From the NCBI GenBank assembly GCA_029255685.2, contig CM055312.2:50812202-50876201 (forward strand): a DNA stretch of 64,000 nt. The letters run 5' to 3'. This stretch comes from Silene conica. Lineage: Eukaryota > Streptophyta > Magnoliopsida > Caryophyllales > Caryophyllaceae. Every line of letters begins with the position of its first letter. Position 1 is the stretch's first letter. The position numbers were made by a program, and so were the translations under genes. Of this stretch, positions 34,345-44,721 are shown piece by piece. Under the pieces are notes generated by a model. That model saw only the letters and a list, made by a program, of their open reading frames with translations. It had not been told where the DNA came from and made no database searches.

Positions 34345-34406
34345 CTGTGAGTTCTTTGGAGTGATTCATATCGAGCTTTCAGCTTTAAGTACTCCTTATA
34401 GCAGCC
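34345..34406 (-). pseudogene. Captured MADS-box (MIKC, SEPALLATA-like) K-box exon, 62 bp
   Basis: Encodes YKEYLKLKARYESLQRTHR, the start of the K domain of SEP/AGL6-type MADS proteins. Bounded by AG at the acceptor and GT at the donor. The 62-bp length equals the usual third exon of MIKC genes, and the final AG plus first G of the next exon rebuild the expected Arg codon. In the native gene the K domain mediates dimerisation and tetramer formation of floral regulators. Here it is out of its gene context: no MADS domain was found. Confidence 0.85.
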
Positions 34407-35413
34407 CTGTAATAACAATATAATCCACTATCAACAAATTAACTAAATTTAACCAATTCAAGGTGCTAAATAATCAACTTTCGTATTATCATGTTTAAAA
34501 TAAAACTAATTTATTTATACTAAAATAGTATCAAAGTGACAAGTTTACAATCAGAAGGGGTAAAATAATGGTGGAAAGTAATGAGGATGGTTAGATGGAA
34601 AGTAATCTTTCCTCATTTCTCATACAAACCGTTAAGGTTGAAATTATACTTTGAGGCAGTAGCAGGGAACATTTCCTAAGAATCGAAGAGTAATCAACCA
34701 CAACCCTTCCATCCCATTCATTTCCTTACCTATGAAATATAGTTAAAGATAATAAAGATAAAAGGTGAATAAATGATATTATATTATCGTATACCACATG
34801 AAGCGACTATATTAAGTGTGATAAATTCACTAAACCCCCATATTTCAATCACCGTAGCTTCAAAGATCAAGTCCCTAAAACCGTCTAATATTATACTCCG
34901 TACTCGGTATGAACAAACAAATTACACATATCTGGTACAACTTCACAAATACTAAATCGTAACATCAACAAATACAAAACTTGGCCCTAACATCACCGTC
35001 ATTAAATTAATACGGGGTTCCATGTTTAAGCCATGGAAATTGCCCTTAAAGGTAGGAATTAAACGAATTAACTGGAGAATATAATGTCGATGGTAGTATT
35101 GTATAGAAGCAAACATTGAAAAGTACTAAAAAAATGGTCTTACCAGCAGCATAAACGATTGACAACGATGAATGGCGAGTGGCCGGGGACAACCAGGTGG
35201 TAGGTGGAGTATGAGCGACCATCGATAACAATTTTCAATACGAGTAAAAATCAAAGGGCAAGTTAATTGATTTTTGAAAGATAATGGTGGAAGAGTACGG
35301 TAGATTGAGGCAATAGGGTGTTTATTGTTGTGTGAAAGAAACTGATGGAAGAGTAAAGTGCAGATTAATTTAGGGATTTACAAAGAGAATGGGTGGTTAA
35401 AGAGCGGTCCGGA

Positions 35414-35580
35414 TTCTCTCCATTACCCGAAAAGAAATGGACCTCCATTACTTTTGAACGGTCTGGATTAAATTTTGAGACGATCTAACGGTTGTAATTA
35501 TTTCATAAAAATAATGTTTTATTGGATGGATAGAGAAAATATATTAAAATAAGTGTGTATTAGAGGGGTAATGGAGAGAA
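35414..35580. mobile_element. MITE-like inverted repeat within the CACTA
   Basis: Perfect 15-bp inverted repeats TTCTCTCCATTACCC (35414-35428) and GGGTAATGGAGAGAA (35566-35580), 167 bp in all, AT-rich interior, no coding sequence. I could not define a TSD, so the class is open. Confidence 0.45.
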
Positions 35581-35662
35581 AATAAGGGAGAGGATCCAAA
35601 TTCGTTAAAGAGACCGTCTTCTTTGTTGTTTCAAGGAGAACGGTTACAAATATTACCAATCA

Positions 35663-36657
35663 CTAGGTTGTAACCCGTGAAATTCACGGGTCTGTTTTTA
35701 GATTTTGAGATAAATGTAGTTAATAATAATATTAAAGATAAATAGACTAATTATTTACAGTTAAATTAATTTCGAATTATTTATCACATATGTCAGTATA
35801 CATGAGCAATCATATATTTTGTTCATTGGAATGACCAAGACTTACAATAAAATTAGTACACCTGTAATTACCCATTGCACCATTTTTAAAATATGTAAAA
35901 TAGTCATACAATAAAAGTTGTGTATTACCGCTCGTACAATAAAAGTAAACGTAAAGAATCTTTTGAGACGGAAGTAGTAAATGGATAGTTGGGTTAAAAA
36001 CGTAAATTTTATTATGTTTACTAAAGATGTTCATATAGTGGAACAACAGGTTTTGCATGAAAGCGTCTTGCCCTAAAACAATCCAATTTTATTAAACAAC
36101 CAATAATTAGTTTTCTTATTAAAATGAATTCCCTTAATGTGAAAATTCGGCTTACATTATAACGAAAAATATACTCTAGTAAATACCGATCACACATTAA
36201 TGTATAATCCAAGCAAGGCTAATTTAGTGCGACATATATTTTCTAAGATTAAGCCCAAAAAAATTAAAACAAAAAATCATCTAGGATTTAAAATTAGTTG
36301 ACAACATTTATTTTTCTTGTTTGGTGGAGCCTTTAAATACCTGTAATTATTTTGTTTAGATCATTTTTTATAAAATCTATTGGTATTTTATGAGTTTAAA
36401 GAGATCGGTGAAAATTAATTTATTGGTATTTTATAAAGATTTTTCTACATGATATTTGAAACTTTCCTCATAAATAGGGAAAACAATATCCCATATCCCA
36501 TATTCTATGTTGTCTTGTTTATTCCATTTGTTGTTTTAGTTATTAAGTTTTTTTATTTTATTTTCTAGGGTCTCTAATTTACCGCCACGTCAGCCCGTGG
36601 AAAAAAACTGTGATGCCATGTCAGCTTTATTGGCTTCTGCATTAATGAAATATATGA
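35663..36657 (-). mobile_element. Probable non-autonomous Helitron inside the CACTA
   Basis: The minus-strand 3' end shows the Helitron signature: hairpin ACCCGTGAA / TTCACGGGT, six bases, then CTAG followed by T. The proposed 5' end is TCATATATTTCATTAATGC preceded by A, giving an A/T target without duplication. The right side also has the hairpin-free GCAGAAGCC ... CATGGCATCAC context common in plant Helitron 5' ends. No Rep/helicase. The 3' end is well supported; the 5' end is a best guess. Confidence 0.5.
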
Positions 36658-37008
36658 TTCTCTTTTAAAGTCATATATGTGTGCCCAGAGTCCCAGACTA
36701 AAAAACCAAACAGATCGGTTCCGCTTTCAACCGTTCTCTAAGTTGTATTCATATAGCCTTAAATTGTAGTAGTGATATTAAGACGGTTATACATAATAAG
36801 TGTTCTCGTTGTTAATATATTAATATATTAAGACGGTTGGTCAAACATAACCGTTCTCGTTGTTAATCTACGAGAACGGTTCATACAAATAACCGTTCTC
36901 TTATGGAGTCATATATGAGCGCCAAAAATAAAGTAACAAAACAGAACGGTTCCGCATTTAACCGTTCTTAAAGGGGCGTTCTATTAGCCTTAAATTGTAG
37001 TAGTGCTA

Positions 37009-37403
37009 TTCTGGTATTCTTTGAACTTGTCAAAGGATTCACTTTTTTGCTTCATTAAGTAGACATAGCCATATCTACTCAAATCATCCGTGAAAGTGAT
37101 GAAATACCTATAGCCCTCTCGTGCGTTGATCGACATAGGCCCACATACATCCGTATGTATGAGTCCTAATAGGTCGGCAGCGCGCATTCCAACACCTTTG
37201 AAGGAAATACGAGTCATCTTGCCGATGAGACATGATTCACACGTGCCATATGATTCGAAATCAAAGGGCGAGATAGCTCCATTCTGTATGAGCTGTTTTA
37301 CGCGTTTCTCATTTATGTGTCCCATACGACAATGCCATAGGTAAGTTTGATCTTTGTCACCTACCTTTAATCTCTTGTTATTCACATGTAATATCTCGGT
37401 AGT
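37009..37403 (-). pseudogene. Copia D2 integrase N-terminal part
   Basis: Zinc domain HCRMGHINEKRVKQL ... CESCLIGKMTR and core start HTDVCGPMSIN, FTDDLSRYGYVYLMKQKSESFDKFKEY, then the CACTA boundary. In frame with gag-protease upstream except for the TAA at 37404-37406. Confidence 0.9.
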
Positions 37404-38729
37404 TTAATCTAAAACATAAATTCCATTCATGGAAACTGCCTTGCCATAAATCATATTGTGTAAGGAGAAAATACAGCTATTATTCTCTATTACAAATGAA
37501 AAGCCGAGTTTGTCAAGCGCAGAAACTGAAATAATGTTTTTGGACAAACTAGGAACATAATAACAGTTATATAAAAATAACTCGAATCCACTTGGAAGCT
37601 GGATCACGTATGTTCCCTTCGAGACTGCAGCCACACGTGCTCCATTCCCGACACGCAGGTCCACCTCACCCTTGATTAGGGGTTCTTGGTTTCGGAGGCC
37701 CTGCACATGATTACATAGATGAGAACCACAACCAGTATCAAGTACCCAAGTTCCGCAACTTGCGTGGTTAATCTCAATCATGTGAATAAAAGAAGAAGAA
37801 GACATACCAACAGGAGTAACGCGGCCTGCCTTAATGTCCTCGCGATACACGGGGCATGAGCGACTCCAATGCCCAGTCTTGTGGCAATGGTGACATTCCA
37901 TGCTAGTATCCTTGCTCTTTGTTTTGCCTTGTGAGTTGCTTGACTCACCTGGCCCACTCTTAGTAAATCCTGACTTCTTAAACATGGGCTTGCCTACTGT
38001 TAGGTCGCCCTGAGCTTTAGCTTTACCCTTACCCTTACCCTTACTGGAGATCATGAGAACATCTTGCTTCACGCTCCCACTTAATTTCAGATCCTTCTCG
38101 GTCTGTACGAGAAGGGAGTGGAGCTCATGAGGAGTCTTCTTCATGTCATTCATGTAATAGTTGGCCCTAAAGAGGGCGAACCCATCATGAAGTGAATGAA
38201 GCATTCGATCAACGATTATGTTCTCACTGATCTTGCAGTTTAGGGCCTCCAGTTTCTCGATATTCTCAATCATGTGAAGAATATGTGGGCTAACAGCTTG
38301 GCCCTTCTGGAGTTTCACCTCAAAGAAGCGACAGGTATGCTCATAAGAAACGATTCTCGGAGCCTTTGAGAATTCGTTAGAGAGCGTGGTGAAAATCTTG
38401 TTTGCACCATGGGATATGAAGCGTCTTTGCAAATTTGATTCCATTGCATAGATGAGTACGTTCTTTATCGCACCCGCTTCCATAACGAAATCGCTATGGG
38501 CGCGAATTTCGTTGGCTCTAGCTCCAGTTCCTGGGTGTGCCGGAATAGGCTCAGTTAAATACTTAAGCTTTCCGTCAGCAATGGCAGCATTCCGTAGTGC
38601 TGCCTCCCAGTCAGAGAAGTTTGACCCATCATTCCTCAGTCTAGTTGACTGATTCATGGAGTCCATGAAGGCCTTTAGCCAGGATTCACGTGCTAGCTTG
38701 GCACTTGGCATTGGGTCTTCACCAGCCAT
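37404..38729 (-). pseudogene. Copia D2 gag-protease, ended by a TAA
   Basis: 441 codons from the ATG at 38727-38729. UBN2-type gag, zinc knuckle CHHCHKTGHWSRSC, protease WVLDTGCGSH. The stop at 37404-37406 follows GIYVLD, where D1 has CAA (Gln) in an otherwise near-identical sequence. It is a nonsense mutation separating gag-protease from integrase, not a natural gag terminus. Confidence 0.92.
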
Positions 38730-40466
38730 TTTAGTTATACAGCAGTTTTAATGAACGTGTTCTACACTGAAAAGGAAGATAAAACAAAACCATATAAGCA
38801 ACTTATTGTTGTGATTTAAGTCTATATTAAATTGAATTTAAACTCGTAGACTCATGCATTTATATAATTGATCTCCCTCAAGAATTATATAAATGATCCC
38901 AAGACTCAATTTCCGTATATTGATAAGCCCACAGTTTGGCTAATTCCAATTGTTGGAACTCTTGGTCGATAGATTTCCGTGTATCCTATCTATTAGTCCA
39001 TCTCAGTCACTAGATATTATCGAGTGACCATGATGTTAAGATAAAATAAATCATCTGTTCCCACTTACCCGACGTAGAAGGGGTCATATTATGCCTACCG
39101 ACGAAGAAGGGATTCATGGGAGGCTGATTTATAAAGACTAATCTCAATTTTTGGTTATACGAGGAAGACCCCATCAACTCTTATTTATCCATATATAAGT
39201 GAACTAAAAACTAGCATTTGCGTGAATGAATTAAATAAAGTGATGGCTTAGCAATTGACATGTGACATCTGTATTGTCAAAGAAAACTAACGCGTAACCT
39301 CTACATGAGTCAGTTTTCAGGCATGATATAGGTGGTTTGGTTTTTAGGCGGAATATGATGCAAGCTATTATCGATGAAAGCATAAAGATAAATGCAATAA
39401 ACGTAAATAAAAAGTCCTAGTGTGGCCTATCCTACCAAAATAAACATAAAACAACTTGGAATCCACCGTTGGACCCTAGAAGCTTGTCTTGATGTTCAAT
39501 CTTGGTCCTTGTAGCGGGAGTGAGCATCCGGTCTCCGTCTTGTCTTTGGTCTTCACAAAATTACTAATTTAAATTACAAAAGTAATCCTAGATACATTCT
39601 AATTTAAATACAAAAGTAATTACATGGCAAAAACCCAAAACGGAGATTCAAGATCTCAAAATTACAAGCAAGACTGTGTCCCATCATTACGGTGACACAA
39701 TCTTCTAAGGCCACACTAAGTTACAACCGTTTGCAAAATTAAATACGTTATTGAAAGCATTCATTAGACATTCAACAAGACGATAAATAAAATGCATCAA
39801 CTAAATGATAATTTATACATGACATAATACTGTTATTATGATTAATAAATTTATACCAAACCACCTTTTAAGATTAAAATTATGTGACTATACCGCTTTA
39901 ATCACCAATTTTAATAAACATATAATCCATTATTTTAAACTGTTTTAAAACAATATGTATCAAACGAGGGTGAACCGTTTCACTAAATAATATACTATTT
40001 CCGTATACAGTATATTATTTTAAGCCATGTGAAAATAAGAAAACAAGTTATTTTCGAAAACAAACTGCCCGAAACGAGAGCACTCGATCGAGCAACAGGG
40101 GCACTCGATCGAGTGTCAGTGTCACTCGATCGAGTGCAGCAGGGCTCGATCGAGTGGCTCGTAAAAACTGCAAATCGCTGCACTTTTAAATCAAACCGAG
40201 TTTTTATCTTGATATAAAACTTGTAAATCAAAAATAAAAACAACAAAAGATCCACATATTGCTAAAAATATCGATTAATTAACAATATGCAAATAAGAAT
40301 CGAAAACAAGATCGATTGCAACCCTAAAATCACACGCACGAGGCCTGGTACAAGGGCACTCGATCGAGTGCTACAGAGACTCGATCGAGTGCCTAGGCAG
40401 AATGCACGGTTTTTCCAAAATTTTAAATCTTATGAAAGACAGAATTGTAAAATTTCATGGCCTAAG
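38730..40466 (-). other. Untranslated leader of copia D2
   Basis: Collinear with 1327-3037 in D1, no gene. Hairpin arms ATTTATATAATT (38858-38869) / AATTATATAAAT (38883-38894). Palindrome cluster at 40080-40390. Confidence 0.8.
40080..40390. repeat. CACTCGATCGAGTG palindrome cluster in the D2 leader
   Basis: Perfect palindromes CACTCGATCGAGTG at 40102-40115 and 40123-40136, GCACTCGATCGAGTGC at 40356-40371, and CTCGATCGAG cores at 40082-40091 (one end degenerate), 40145-40154 and 40380-40389. D1 has three perfect copies, so the number varies within the family. Confidence 0.85.
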
Positions 40467-40478
40467 GCTCTGATACCA
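40467..40478 (-). promoter_or_regulatory. Primer binding site of copia D2
   Basis: Minus strand TGGTATCAGAGC, exact, two bases from the 5' LTR. Confidence 0.95.
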
Positions 40479-40480
40479 CT

Positions 40481-41476
40481 TGTGGGGAATAAAACATGTA
40501 TTCGCCCTTTAATTACAGGATTATAATGAAAAATACAATCGTGAATATGGTCATAAGATTAAAAAGCATAAGAAAAGAAGTACAACCTTTGGTCCTTGTG
40601 CGAAAGGCCTAAGAACAGGAATTAACACAAATTCCCTCCTATAACTTGCACCCAAGACTTAGAATGAGACGTGGCCGCGTGTGCTAGAAATCCTCTCCAA
40701 CTGCCTTGCAATATTGGGAGAGCCTTTTGAGTTTAGATGTGAGATCTGGGTTATGGGAGAAGAATGCTCTCAAACCCTAATTTTCTTTTGAGATTATATT
40801 AATCAGTGCAACAAGAGTAACTGACATAAGGAGAGTCCTCCTCCTTATGTAGTTGTTTTGGCCGAAAATTCTAATAGGGTAGGAGTGGGCTTTCCACTCT
40901 TACCTTATACTAATTCGTGATTCGACCCATTTAGCTTTAAGTTGTTCGCGGTATTTTTAATTATAAATCGTAACATGTTATCAGATATTAATACAGTCGA
41001 TATATTAATAATGGTCTGACAAAATACGATATTGTATAATTACCCAAATTAATATAACTGTTTATATTAATACGCGAATACAATATTTAATTAAATATAA
41101 CCGTTCATATTTAATTTACGAATTAATCATGTAATCCGTATTAGCTAAATTTATTTAATCCGTATTAAATAATAATCTCAACATCTTATTTACTAATTTA
41201 GTAGTCAATACCTCTGACTAACCGTTTAGTCATATCCGGCAAAATGTGACTGTATTTTCATACCTTCACATCTCTCAAACGTGTCCTATAGGTGTGACGT
41301 ATAGGGACCAGTTGATCACCGCCATCCGTATGACAATAACGTCAAACTTATCTAGCAAGCCAACCGTTATTGATAAACGTGGATCAACTGGTAATAATAC
41401 AAAAGTATGCCCTTGTGATCCTTGAAGAGATTTAATAAGTCATTGTACTTAATTGTCAAGGACACCAGCCCCAACA
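40481..41476 (-). repeat. 5' LTR of copia D2
   Basis: 996 bp, essentially identical to 28244-29239. The promoter for D2 RNA should lie here, reading leftwards. Confidence 0.97.
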
Positions 41477-41481
41477 AAATA

Positions 41482-42398
41482 ACGCTCCACCACTCCCACA
41501 TCACGTTTCATGGCTTCGGTCTTTTATGGATCGTTGCAAGCTTGAGAAGCATGGCGCCAATTTTAAAGATTGGGACGCCCAATTGGTGTTGGCCGCGGAA
41601 GCCGACGATAAGACTCGTTATCTTACCATTGCCGCTCCTCCCACTCCCGGTGCTCGATCATCGGAAGCGACTCGTGAGGCCTATGAGACCTACATGAAGG
41701 AGTCACATGCTTTGAAGAACGTGCTTATATTTTCGATGGAGCCGGATCTCCAAAGAAGAATGATTAAGCTAGCCACGGCTAATGAGATTTACACTAAGAT
41801 TGCGACCATGTTTTCGCAAGCTCCTAGGGTAATCCAATATGAGGCGGCCTCCGCATTCTTTGATTTGACCTTAAAGGAAGGTCAAAGGGTTAGTCCTCAT
41901 GTGCTCAAAATGGTTGAGCTAGCCGAAACCTTGAAGTTGCAAGGGTTGAATGTTCCCGACTCGCTTATTATTGACAAAATCCTTCACTCCCTCAACAAAG
42001 TGAAATCGTATGTTCAGTTTCGGGTAAACTATAACATGCGTAATCAAATAACCTCCTTGGACGAGTTACATAAGATGTTAGTCCAAGCAGAGAGGGATAT
42101 GGGACTTAATGAGAGTTCCACGAAGGATGTGCTAAATATCGAGACGAAAAGCAAAGGGAAATTTAAGCGCAAGGCTAACAAGGGTAAAAATGTCAAAGCC
42201 TTCAAACCCGCATCTCCTAAAGAGAAGACTTTTACGAAAGGTGCTTCTTCTTCGTCGTCATCAAAAGTTGAAGACAAGTGCCATTATTGCACTAAGATGG
42301 GGCATTGGAAGCGAAATTGCCTGAAGTATCTCCATGACCTCAAAGCCGGAAAGGTTCTTGCAGTAGGTATTAATTCTCGTCTAATTCATGTTATTTAA
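41482..42398 (+). CDS. Copia F gag (main part), UBN2-type capsid domain and zinc knuckle
   Basis: Full-length copia-type gag of about 308 residues when joined to 28234-28243; no internal stop. The UBN2/retrotransposon gag domain covers roughly residues 20-235 (WDAQLVLAAEADDKTRYL, LQRRMIKLATANEIYTKI, SPHVLKMVELAETL, LIIDKILHSL, SLDELHKMLVQAERDMGL). Then a Lys-rich basic segment, a Ser run and CCHC knuckle CHYCTKMGHWKRNC near residue 275. It ends with TAA at 42396-42398, right where gag normally runs into protease. The reading frame has survived although no pol follows, which suggests selection for gag until recently. Interrupted by D2 near its start, so dead in this copy. Confidence 0.9.
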
Positions 42399-44721
42399 TC
42401 AATTTTTGTATAGTGATACAAGCTATTGATTCTTACCCGTTTATAAATTGTTTTTAAAGGGGCTCCTACCAAAGACAAAGGCAAGGAGAAAGCGAAGGAC
42501 GCTTGAAGCTCCGTCCATGGATAGCTATGGTAGCATCCAATATTGAAGACATAAAGAGCATGGCTCTAATTTTTCATTTTGATGTCTTCTTTCCTTTTGC
42601 ATTTTAATTTAAGAACTTTATATTTCTTGTATGACAAGAATCTTGATGAAACAATGGTTGTAATAGTGGTGACTTGGTTTTCAACCCAAGTCATCCTTAT
42701 GTTCTTAATCAAACATGTTGTTTTTAAAATGCTTTTATATGATATATAACATGAGTAATATGATAGGATCATTATAAAAGTAATACGACTTACTTAAAAA
42801 CGAGAATTGCATCCCGTGAAATACTTCAAATTCAAACATAAGAACATCAGTTCGTTATAAGATGATTACCTTAAACGAATGAGAATACTAATGTCTCACA
42901 ACTCACATAATTCTTTATCCAATACATTGTTGACGGGCGAAAATGCTATCCTTCTTAAATAATGGTTATTTTAAAGGATAGAGTGGGAGAAATTCTACGC
43001 CCGCAAACCAATGAAATAAATATAGGATCTTAGAGAAGAGTCCTATAAGGAGTCCATAGGAAGAACTCTAAAAGATTGGATAGAAGAAACTACGAGAGGA
43101 CACATAAGAAACTACGCGAGGACACAAAAAGGAAATGTTCCATATGTTGTCATTAGTTCCCAGAGAGAACAAAGGGGACCGCGAGTGTTAACGGAAGGAA
43201 ATCGTTTCCATGATGTTAATGTTTCTGTTTTATAAAGATAATAGAGGAGAAATCATCTCCAGTTCTCGTGGGAATGAAAATGAAAATGAAATGTTCATAG
43301 CGAGTTGAGAAAATGTTTGAAGTAAATCAAAATGAAATGTTAATTATGAGTTGAGAAAATGTTTGAAGATGTTACCAATATTACCATGAAGTCAGTGGGA
43401 GTTGTTAAACTATAAGATAGATGGTGATTCTTTAAAAGTCAAAGAACATGAGGTTTTCAATTCTAGATCAATGTATGTTAAGAACATAAATCGTAAGTGA
43501 GTTTATTATATGATAATGAAACGTCACCGATCAGTTAACGAGGTTTGGATTTGTATCCGAGATATGAAAATGTTAATTCATATAACCTTGATTAAAATGC
43601 CAAAGATTGAAACAAAACCTTATTTTGATATAAGTTTCTCGAGGAGAACTAATAGATCGAATCTAGGTTAACTACAATATGAATTCTAGTACAATATGAC
43701 TATGTTCATAAGGATGACATGTCATGAGTTTTAAGAAACAGTGGGAGCTTCCTTAAAGTAAGGAGACTCGAGTCGAGTATAAAGACTTGAAATGTACTTT
43801 TAAAAGATCATATTATGCGAGATGATATGAGTCATAAGGAAACCGGAATTTGTAGGTTTAAAAGATGTGAAGATAGGGTATATTCACATAACAAACCGTT
43901 AATACAAATTGATGTATGAGCATCAAAGATTGTTTATGTGGAGCAGCAATATCGTATTGATTGTTCGCACATAACAATCACTTTTATCGTTTGAGTTATT
44001 ATTATTATTAACTCACAATTTATACTTTGTGAAATCCAAATGGGTTGTAAGAGACAATTTGAACCCCATAAGTGAACTGAATTAACTTAGTATAGCCCAT
44101 AGTCGTTTGTATGAGGTGACGTCTCGAAGCGACTAGAATGTGAGGCGATTGATGACAAGTTCAAATGTCATAGAGTCATATGAGATGACTAGTCGATCAC
44201 ATAGGCAGACTGTGTAACACTTTGTCGGGCATTTAGTGACCGCTTATAGAGTTCTGTAAATTTTATAATTAGCCTGGTCGTGGCGAGAGCTACTATATTA
44301 TTCACATAAGTCGATTCTTTGACTTGAGACTGTTCGCCCAAGGTGATGCAGCCTCAGATTGACTTTGATTTTAGCTCTACGATCAACCGTTAAAGGGGGT
44401 CAAATGGGCTTCTTTTGGGTCATGATAGACTGTGTTAACGAAGGGAACAGTAGGATAGGAATTGTCCAACCCCTTGTCAGGGTTGTCTTAAATCTCAAGG
44501 CCACTCGAGGAGAAGTTTAGCTGAAAAATGCGTGGCCACGCTCGGAAGGTATCTATGGTAGATAATTCCGGTCAAAGCAGTTAAATCGCCAGATCGAGAA
44601 AAACCGCTCAAGATATGATCAAATGCAAGTACGACCTGGAAGACACCTTGCATTGAGTGGGAGATGACGTAATAGGACAAGAGAATTGGTGACGCACACT
44701 TGTCGAGTACAAGTGGGAGAT
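42399..44721 (+). other. Non-coding 3' part of copia F with conserved structured block and PPT
   Basis: No protease, integrase, RT or RNase H motif in any frame. From about 44210 it aligns with the copia A 3' UTR. Palindrome GCGTGGCCACGC 44530-44541, hairpin CGGAA..TATCTA / TAGATA.TTCCG (44543-44570), enclosing stem TTTAGCTG (44516-44523) / CAGTTAAA (44578-44585). PPT TACAAGTGGGAGAT ends at 44721. Confidence 0.8.

Larger units (their letters stand above)
33060..35222 (-). pseudogene. Chimeric gene-like structure inside the CACTA (captured host exons)
   Basis: Exon-like segments in one orientation, most bounded by GT/AG. 35144-35222: ATG-initiated 79 bp, donor G/GTAAGA. 34345-34406 and 34145-34244: MADS K-box. 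33907-33996: 90 bp, open, unrecognised (EDMNKVKEAWATKCF). 33413-33682: MATH-BTB. 33250-33324: 75 bp, coiled-coil-like, EQVKSLQNQLAVAQKKLQ. 33060-33131: 72 bp terminal exon, LLERFQMHDFAEGAMHPF..., ending in TGA. The order suggests fragments of several genes captured and joined. Whether a single spliced transcript exists is inference: the MATH-BTB part has a 1-nt frameshift and one K-box acceptor is TG rather than AG, so I call it a pseudogene. Confidence 0.65.
32414..37005. mobile_element. Non-autonomous CACTA (En/Spm-type) transposon carrying host gene fragments
   Basis: Termini CACTACTACAAATTT and ...AAATTGTAGTAGTG are inverted repeats, flanked by a 3-bp TSD CTA (32411-32413 and 37006-37008). 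Subterminal regions are crowded with AGAACGGTT / AACCGTTCT motifs in both orientations and two perfect palindromes CTCTTTGATATATCAAAGAG (32535-32554, 32599-32618), typical of CACTA transposase-binding regions. 4592 bp, no recognisable TNP2-type transposase. The interior holds a minus-strand spliced gene-like structure, a MITE-like inverted repeat and a probable Helitron. A second right-end copy (TAAATTGTAGTAGTG ending at about 36774) shows duplication of the right terminus. Confidence 0.93.
28244..41476 (-). mobile_element. Copia D2: young full-length Ty1/copia element interrupted by a CACTA element
   Basis: 996-bp LTRs at 28244-29239 (3') and 40481-41476 (5'). I see only two differences (28438 region T/C and 29148 T/C). 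Perfect TSD AAATA (28239-28243 and 41477-41481) in F gag. Gag-pol runs 38729 to 30103. Without the CACTA (32414-37005) and one CTA copy the polyprotein length is a multiple of three (4032 nt), broken only by one TAA. This is the youngest retrotransposon in the nest. Confidence 0.97.

Noticed and set aside
34145-34406. A functional host MADS-box gene
   Set aside because: Only two K-box exons are present, with no MADS domain or C-terminal region, a non-consensus acceptor, and both lie inside a CACTA element. Treated as captured fragments.
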